DNA of 9,544 nucleotides, taken from contig QCVY01000037.1 in NCBI GenBank assembly GCA_003208695.1, positions 1 to 9,544 on the forward strand. The letters run 5' to 3'. The DNA is from Prochlorococcus sp. AG-686-P16 (GTDB lineage: Bacteria > Cyanobacteriota > Cyanobacteriia > PCC-6307 > Cyanobiaceae). Both the position numbers and the translations under genes were made by a program. The stretch's first letter is position 1. Each line of letters opens with the position of its first letter. Of this stretch, positions 6,618 to 9,544 are shown one piece after another. Below the pieces are notes generated by a model that was not told where the DNA came from, did no database searches, and was given only the letters and a program-made list of their open reading frames with translations.

Positions 6618-8177
6618 TGGATTTAATTTATTAACCCCAAATAACTTGGTTATCGAAAAATAAATTATCAAAAAAACCAAAAATCCTATAACTAATATAA
6701 ATAACTCCCAAATGTTCGAGCTTAATCCATTTATATCTTTAATAATTGAATAGCAAGTTGTGCTCGTAATAGTGCAGGCTAATGAAATAAGAACAAATTT
6801 TTTTAACAAAATATTTTTAGGTATATTGATTCCATAAGTATTAAAGTTTGTAGTAAGAAAAATACAAATAATTAAATTAACTATTCCTGAAGATAGGATT
6901 ATCCCAATAACACCAAAATTATAAGGAGATAAGTTTCCAAAATTAATAGTTGGAGCTCCTACTAGAAACCAATCGAAAAAAACATTTAGTATTATTCCTG
7001 CAAAAGATAATTGAAAGGGTAACTTTGGGTTCTCAATTGCATAATAAGTTCTAACTAATAAATCTCTATAGAGATAGAAGGGAATTCCAACAGCATATGC
7101 AATTAAAATATTTTTTACTAAAAATACTGCTTCGGAATTAAAAGCCCCTCTTTGAAAAACAAATTGCACTATTTGATTATTAAAGGTGATAAAAAAACCA
7201 GTTAAAAAAATAGTTGTTAAAAAACAGTATTCTATTCCTGATATTAAACTTTTTTCTAAATTTCTATTCTCTTGATTACGATTTAATTTTGAAAACTTTG
7301 GAAGTAGTGGCAATATCAAAGCGTTTGATAAGACTCCAAGTGGGGCTTGTATAAGAAAATTACCGTAAGCTAATCCCGATGCTGCACCTTGAAAGCTTGA
7401 AGCAAAAAACATATCAATAAAAACATTTATTTGGCCTAAACCTGATGAAATTGATGCAGGAGCGATTAATTTGAAAATTCTCTTCTCTTCATTTTTAAAT
7501 AAATGCCAAGCGGAATTGAATCTAAATAAGCCGATCTTATGGATTTCCCAGCACTGAACAGCAAATTGTATACAAGTACCTGTTAATGTCGCTTTAGCTA
7601 GTAATCCTGAATAAAACAAATAATTTGTATTTGGATGATTAATAATCCAACTAGCTGAAATAAATAAAATTGTTGTCAGACTTGTTATGGCTGGACTTAT
7701 GCTTGATATGAAAAATTTATTTCTTGAATTTAAAGCTCCAAAACTTAACCCCATAAAAGCAGAAAGAGGAATACAAGGAGTTAAAATTCTTAATTGGTCA
7801 GATGCAATAGATTTGGCTTCATCACTTAAATTAGGAGCTATTAAATTTATTAGAAAACCCGAATTAAAATATACAATTACTCCTAGAATAAAAAATAATA
7901 AAGTTAGTTTAATACTTACTTTTGTTAGGACAAGTGCCCCCTCTCTTCTCTTAAGTGGAGTTATTACTGCTACAACTGCATTATGTAATGGGCCATTAAT
8001 TCCACCAATAATAATAAGTAAAAAGCCTGGGATTATGTAGGCATAGTTATATGCATCGTATGTTATCCCAATTCCAAAGGCTGCAGCTATAAATATTTGT
8101 CTTGTAAAACCAGCTACTTTACTTAGAGATGTGGCGAATGAAATAGAAACTATATTGTTTTTAAAATATGAATTCAT
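6603..8177 (-). CDS. murJ: Lipid II flippase MurJ (MviN)
   Basis: MurJ is an inner-membrane MOP-superfamily transporter that flips lipid II to the periplasmic side for peptidoglycan synthesis. The 524 residues contain about 14 hydrophobic segments. Family features are the start SKVAGFTRQIFIAAAFG (about 19-35), the conserved FQRGAFNSEA (about 341-350) and VRTYYAIENPKLP (about 375-387), which corresponds to the RxFYA-type motif. In the first helices the loop reads IPGFLLIIIGGINGP (about 49-63), and a later helix reads AYGNFLIQAPLG (about 270-281). At these places the E. coli protein carries the important arginines R52 and R270; here they are absent. From memory other cyanobacterial MurJ proteins show the same pattern. 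The ATG at 8175-8177 is used; no Shine-Dalgarno sequence is seen. The gene is convergent with DUF3181 and divergent from sfsA. Confidence 0.93.
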   Translation of the reverse strand: MNSYFKNNIVSISFATSLSKVAGFTRQIFIAAAFGIGITYDAYNYAYIIPGFLLIIIGGINGPLHNAVVAVITPLKRREGALVLTKVSIKLTLLFFILGVIVYFNSGFLINLIAPNLSDEAKSIASDQLRILTPCIPLSAFMGLSFGALNSRNKFFISSISPAITSLTTILFISASWIINHPNTNYLFYSGLLAKATLTGTCIQFAVQCWEIHKIGLFRFNSAWHLFKNEEKRIFKLIAPASISSGLGQINVFIDMFFASSFQGAASGLAYGNFLIQAPLGVLSNALILPLLPKFSKLNRNQENRNLEKSLISGIEYCFLTTIFLTGFFITFNNQIVQFVFQRGAFNSEAVFLVKNILIAYAVGIPFYLYRDLLVRTYYAIENPKLPFQLSFAGIILNVFFDWFLVGAPTINFGNLSPYNFGVIGIILSSGIVNLIICIFLTTNFNTYGINIPKNILLKKFVLISLACTITSTTCYSIIKDINGLSSNIWELFILVIGFLVFLIIYFSITKLFGVNKLNPLIKI

Positions 8178-8190
8178 TAGATATTGATTT

Positions 8191-8216
8191 GAATCTTTTC
8201 AAGAAGATTTAGATTC
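8191..8216. repeat. Inverted repeat in the murJ/sfsA divergent region
   Basis: Two overlapping inverted repeats share this short region: AATCTT (8192-8197) with AAGATT (8204-8209), and GAATCT (8191-8196) with AGATTC (8211-8216). It lies between two divergent genes and overlaps a possible -35 site for sfsA, so it could be an operator. No known regulator motif is recognised and the bases are common in AT-rich DNA. Confidence 0.3.
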
Positions 8217-8225
8217 CATTATATT
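8196..8225 (+). promoter_or_regulatory. Possible sfsA promoter
   Basis: TTTTCA (8196-8201, four of six matches to the -35 consensus) and TATATT (8220-8225, five of six to the -10 consensus) are 18 nt apart and would give a leader of about 20 nt before the sfsA ATG. The -35 part overlaps the inverted repeat at 8191-8216. Prediction only. Confidence 0.3.
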
Positions 8226-8250
8226 TTGTTTTTAATCTACTTCACACTTT

Positions 8251-8997
8251 ATGAATGATCGAATAATTGAATTTGAACCATTAATTGAAGGCGTTTTAAT
8301 TAAAAGATATAAAAGGTTTCTTGCAGATATTAAGCTTGATAATGGAGATGTTGTTACCGCCCATTGTGCTAATACAGGGCCAATGAAGGGACTTTTAAAT
8401 GAAGGAGCTAAAGTTCGTATTAGCTTTTCTTCATCTACTAAAAGAAAGCTATCTTGGACCTGGGAACAAGTAAAAGTATCAGGAAGTAATAATGAGGAGG
8501 TTTGGGTTGGAATAAATACTTTATTTGCGAACAAACTAATTAAAAAAGTTATTGAACAAAAATTACTAAAAGATAAGCTCGGAGATATTGCTGAAATTAA
8601 GTCTGAAGTGCCTTATGGGAAAGATAAAAAAAGCAGAATTGATTTTCTTTTAACTCCCGAATCTTCAAATCCTGATAATCGTAACATTTATGTTGAGGTT
8701 AAAAATACTACTTGGACAAATAATAATGTAGCTCTTTTCCCTGATACAGAGACGAAAAGAGGACAAAAACATTTAATAGAATTAAAGGGTTTAATTCCTG
8801 AAAGTAAAAGTGTTTTAGTCCCTTGTATTACAAGAAAAGATGTAGATTATTTTGCTCCCGGAGATGAGGCAGATCCATTGTATGGAAAGCTTTTTAGAGA
8901 ATCAACTAATGCAGGAATGCTTTTAATTCCATGTTGTTTTGAATTCCATCAAGACCATATAACTTGGAAAGGATTTAGACCCTTGAAATTAAATTAA
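8251..8997 (+). CDS. sfsA: SfsA family protein (sugar fermentation stimulation homolog)
   Basis: A 248-residue soluble protein, slightly above the usual SfsA length. Family motifs are RFLADI (about 22-27), HCANTGPMKGLL (about 38-49), SRIDFLL (about 128-134), YVEVKNTTW (about 147-155) and FPDTETKRGQKHL (about 163-175). D131, E149 and K151 form a PD-(D/E)xK nuclease-like signature. In E. coli SfsA was described as a DNA-binding protein affecting maltose metabolism genes; the real biochemical role is not settled, and a nuclease-like activity is inferred from the fold. The ATG at 8251 is preceded by an in-frame TAA at 8233-8235 and no other start lies between. It is 73 bp from the divergent murJ start. 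amt1 follows after 173 nt and has its own promoter-like signals. Confidence 0.94.
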   Translation: MNDRIIEFEPLIEGVLIKRYKRFLADIKLDNGDVVTAHCANTGPMKGLLNEGAKVRISFSSSTKRKLSWTWEQVKVSGSNNEEVWVGINTLFANKLIKKVIEQKLLKDKLGDIAEIKSEVPYGKDKKSRIDFLLTPESSNPDNRNIYVEVKNTTWTNNNVALFPDTETKRGQKHLIELKGLIPESKSVLVPCITRKDVDYFAPGDEADPLYGKLFRESTNAGMLLIPCCFEFHQDHITWKGFRPLKLN

Positions 8998-9050
8998 TAT
9001 TCTGGTGATTTTGATTTAAAAGTAAAAAATCTTCAATTTAACAAAAATTA

Positions 9051-9070
9051 TTTAATGCGCAACTATTAAA
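9051..9070. repeat. Inverted repeat just upstream of the NtcA box
   Basis: TTTAAT (9051-9056) and ATTAAA (9065-9070) are perfect inverted copies separated by 8 nt, ending 3 nt before the NtcA-like box. It could be a second regulator site, or part of a weak sfsA terminator, although no T run follows. Low information because of the A/T content. Confidence 0.25.
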
Positions 9071-9073
9071 TTG

Positions 9074-9087
9074 GTATAAACGACTAC
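9074..9087 (+). promoter_or_regulatory. NtcA-binding box upstream of amt1
   Basis: GTATAAACGACTAC is a perfect match to the NtcA consensus GTA-N8-TAC (GTA 9074-9076, TAC 9085-9087). NtcA is the cyanobacterial CRP-family activator that responds to 2-oxoglutarate under nitrogen limitation. The box centre is about 41.5 nt upstream of the start site predicted from the -10 element, the classical position for activation, and the gene downstream encodes an ammonium transporter. Binding itself is predicted, not shown. Confidence 0.85.
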
Positions 9088-9116
9088 TAGACATGCATTA
9101 GTTTTCTGAGCAAAAT
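9088..9116 (+). promoter_or_regulatory. amt1 promoter (-35-like and -10-like elements)
   Basis: TAGACA (9088-9093) matches five of six bases of the -35 consensus and begins right after the NtcA box. After 17 nt, CAAAAT (9111-9116) matches four of six bases of the -10 consensus. The 23 nt between the NtcA TAC and the -10 fall in the usual 20-24 nt range for NtcA-activated promoters. Start of transcription is expected near 9122-9124, giving a leader of about 50 nt. A TATATA (9117-9122) nearby is an alternative -10, at longer spacing. The presence of a -35-like site could give NtcA-independent basal expression. Confidence 0.55.
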
Positions 9117-9126
9117 TATATATGAA

Positions 9127-9150
9127 AGGAAACAGTATTCCTGTTTTTTT
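9127..9150 (+). terminator. Small hairpin plus T run in the predicted amt1 leader
   Basis: AAACAG (9130-9135) pairs perfectly with CTGTTT (9141-9146) around a 5-nt loop and runs into seven T (9144-9150), the layout of a weak intrinsic terminator. An overlapping alternative stem, AGGAA (9127-9131) with TTCCT (9138-9142), cannot form at the same time. It lies 129 nt past sfsA and 21 nt before the amt1 ATG. If the predicted amt1 start near 9122 is right, it is within the amt1 leader and could act as an attenuator; otherwise it may simply end sfsA transcripts. The stem is short and its strength is uncertain. Confidence 0.4.
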
Positions 9151-9170
9151 GCAGACTAAATTTTTTATTT

Positions 9171-9544
9171 ATGACCACTGCTTTGCAAACGCCTAAAAGG
9201 CGATCTAGGTCCAAATTACAAGACGCAAGTCTTATTAATGGTCCTATTCTACTTTTAAGAAGTATTCGTGGATTCAGTTCAAACCGCTCAATGATGTGGC
9301 TTGCAACCGTCCCACTAGCTTTGTTTGGTTTAGGTATCTTTAATCTTTCAGCTCACGCAGCTGATTTACCTGAGTTGAATGCAGCTTTTCTTGCTAACAA
9401 TTTATGGCTTTTGATCGCTACTATTTTAGTGATCTTCATGAACGCCGGTTTCGCTATGGTTGAAGCGGGTATGTGTCGGTCTAAAAACGCCGTCAACATT
9501 CTTGCTAAAAACCTTTTCGTATTTGCTTTAGCTGTAACCTCTTA
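9171..9544 (+). CDS. amt1: Ammonium transporter Amt1, 5' part only
   Basis: The frame is open from ATG 9171 to the right edge, giving 124 complete codons. Amt proteins are trimeric inner-membrane channels for ammonium. The first transporter helix is clear: NNLWLLIATILVIFMNAGFA (about 76-95) followed by MVEAGMCRSKNAVNILAKN (about 96-114), the highly conserved Amt opening. Before it stands a hydrophobic segment MMWLATVPLALFGLGIF (about 41-57) and AHAAD (about 61-65), a good signal-peptide cleavage site, preceded by a basic 40-residue extension with KRRSRSK. In-frame ATG codons at 9291 and 9294 would give a conventional signal peptide, so the true start is open; from memory marine picocyanobacterial homologs share the long form. 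Codons here use C-ending forms (AAC, TTC, ATC, GTC) more than the neighbours, fitting high expression. NtcA and promoter signals lie upstream. Confidence 0.95.
   Translation, partial: MTTALQTPKRRSRSKLQDASLINGPILLLRSIRGFSSNRSMMWLATVPLALFGLGIFNLSAHAADLPELNAAFLANNLWLLIATILVIFMNAGFAMVEAGMCRSKNAVNILAKNLFVFALAVTS

Noticed and set aside
7687..8040. 117-codon plus-strand frame inside murJ
   Set aside because: Antisense to murJ membrane helices; hydrophobic helices often leave long open frames on the other strand.
8232..8534. 100-codon minus-strand frame inside sfsA
   Set aside because: Antisense to conserved SfsA motifs, with no separate evidence.

Overview
The window looks like a core, strongly AT-rich chromosome segment from a marine picocyanobacterium, most likely a high-light-adapted Prochlorococcus. 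This is inferred from the base composition, the compact layout, the Prochlorococcus-like protein sequences, the cyanobacterial families DUF3769 and DUF3181, and an NtcA-type site in front of an amt1 ammonium transporter gene. I cannot name the strain from sequence alone. There is no CRISPR array, insertion sequence, prophage or toxin-antitoxin gene. Almost every base is coding and the longest gap without a gene is about 170 bases.

Layout. At the left edge a plus-strand gene enters from outside and ends at 1228; it encodes the C-terminal part of an LptD-like outer-membrane barrel protein (DUF3769). It meets, stop codon against stop codon, a tight minus-strand cluster read right to left: tRNA-Arg(ACG), glyA (serine hydroxymethyltransferase), cinA (NMN amidohydrolase/CinA), leuC and leuD (isopropylmalate isomerase). 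glyA and cinA overlap by 32 bp, cinA and leuC are 12 nt apart, and leuC and leuD overlap by 4 bp, so co-transcription and translational coupling are likely. Divergent from the tRNA are two small plus-strand genes: an 83-residue two-helix membrane protein of unknown function and a DUF3181 protein. They converge on murJ (lipid II flippase, minus strand). murJ is divergent from sfsA (plus strand). After a 173-nt gap the 5' part of amt1 runs off the right edge.

How the genes relate. Most are housekeeping genes: C1/serine-glycine metabolism, leucine synthesis, NAD salvage, peptidoglycan export, outer-membrane assembly and a tRNA. The clearest regulatory signal is upstream of amt1. A perfect GTA-N8-TAC NtcA box lies 23 nt before a -10-like hexamer, and the resulting leader contains a small hairpin followed by a run of T. 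No gene here has a convincing Shine-Dalgarno sequence at normal spacing, and leuC begins with TTG because no other start is available.

I found no obvious new multi-gene system. The best leads are the small membrane protein with one histidine at matching depth in each helix, paired with DUF3181; the amt1 leader; the 40-residue N-terminal extension of Amt1; and replaced arginines in MurJ.
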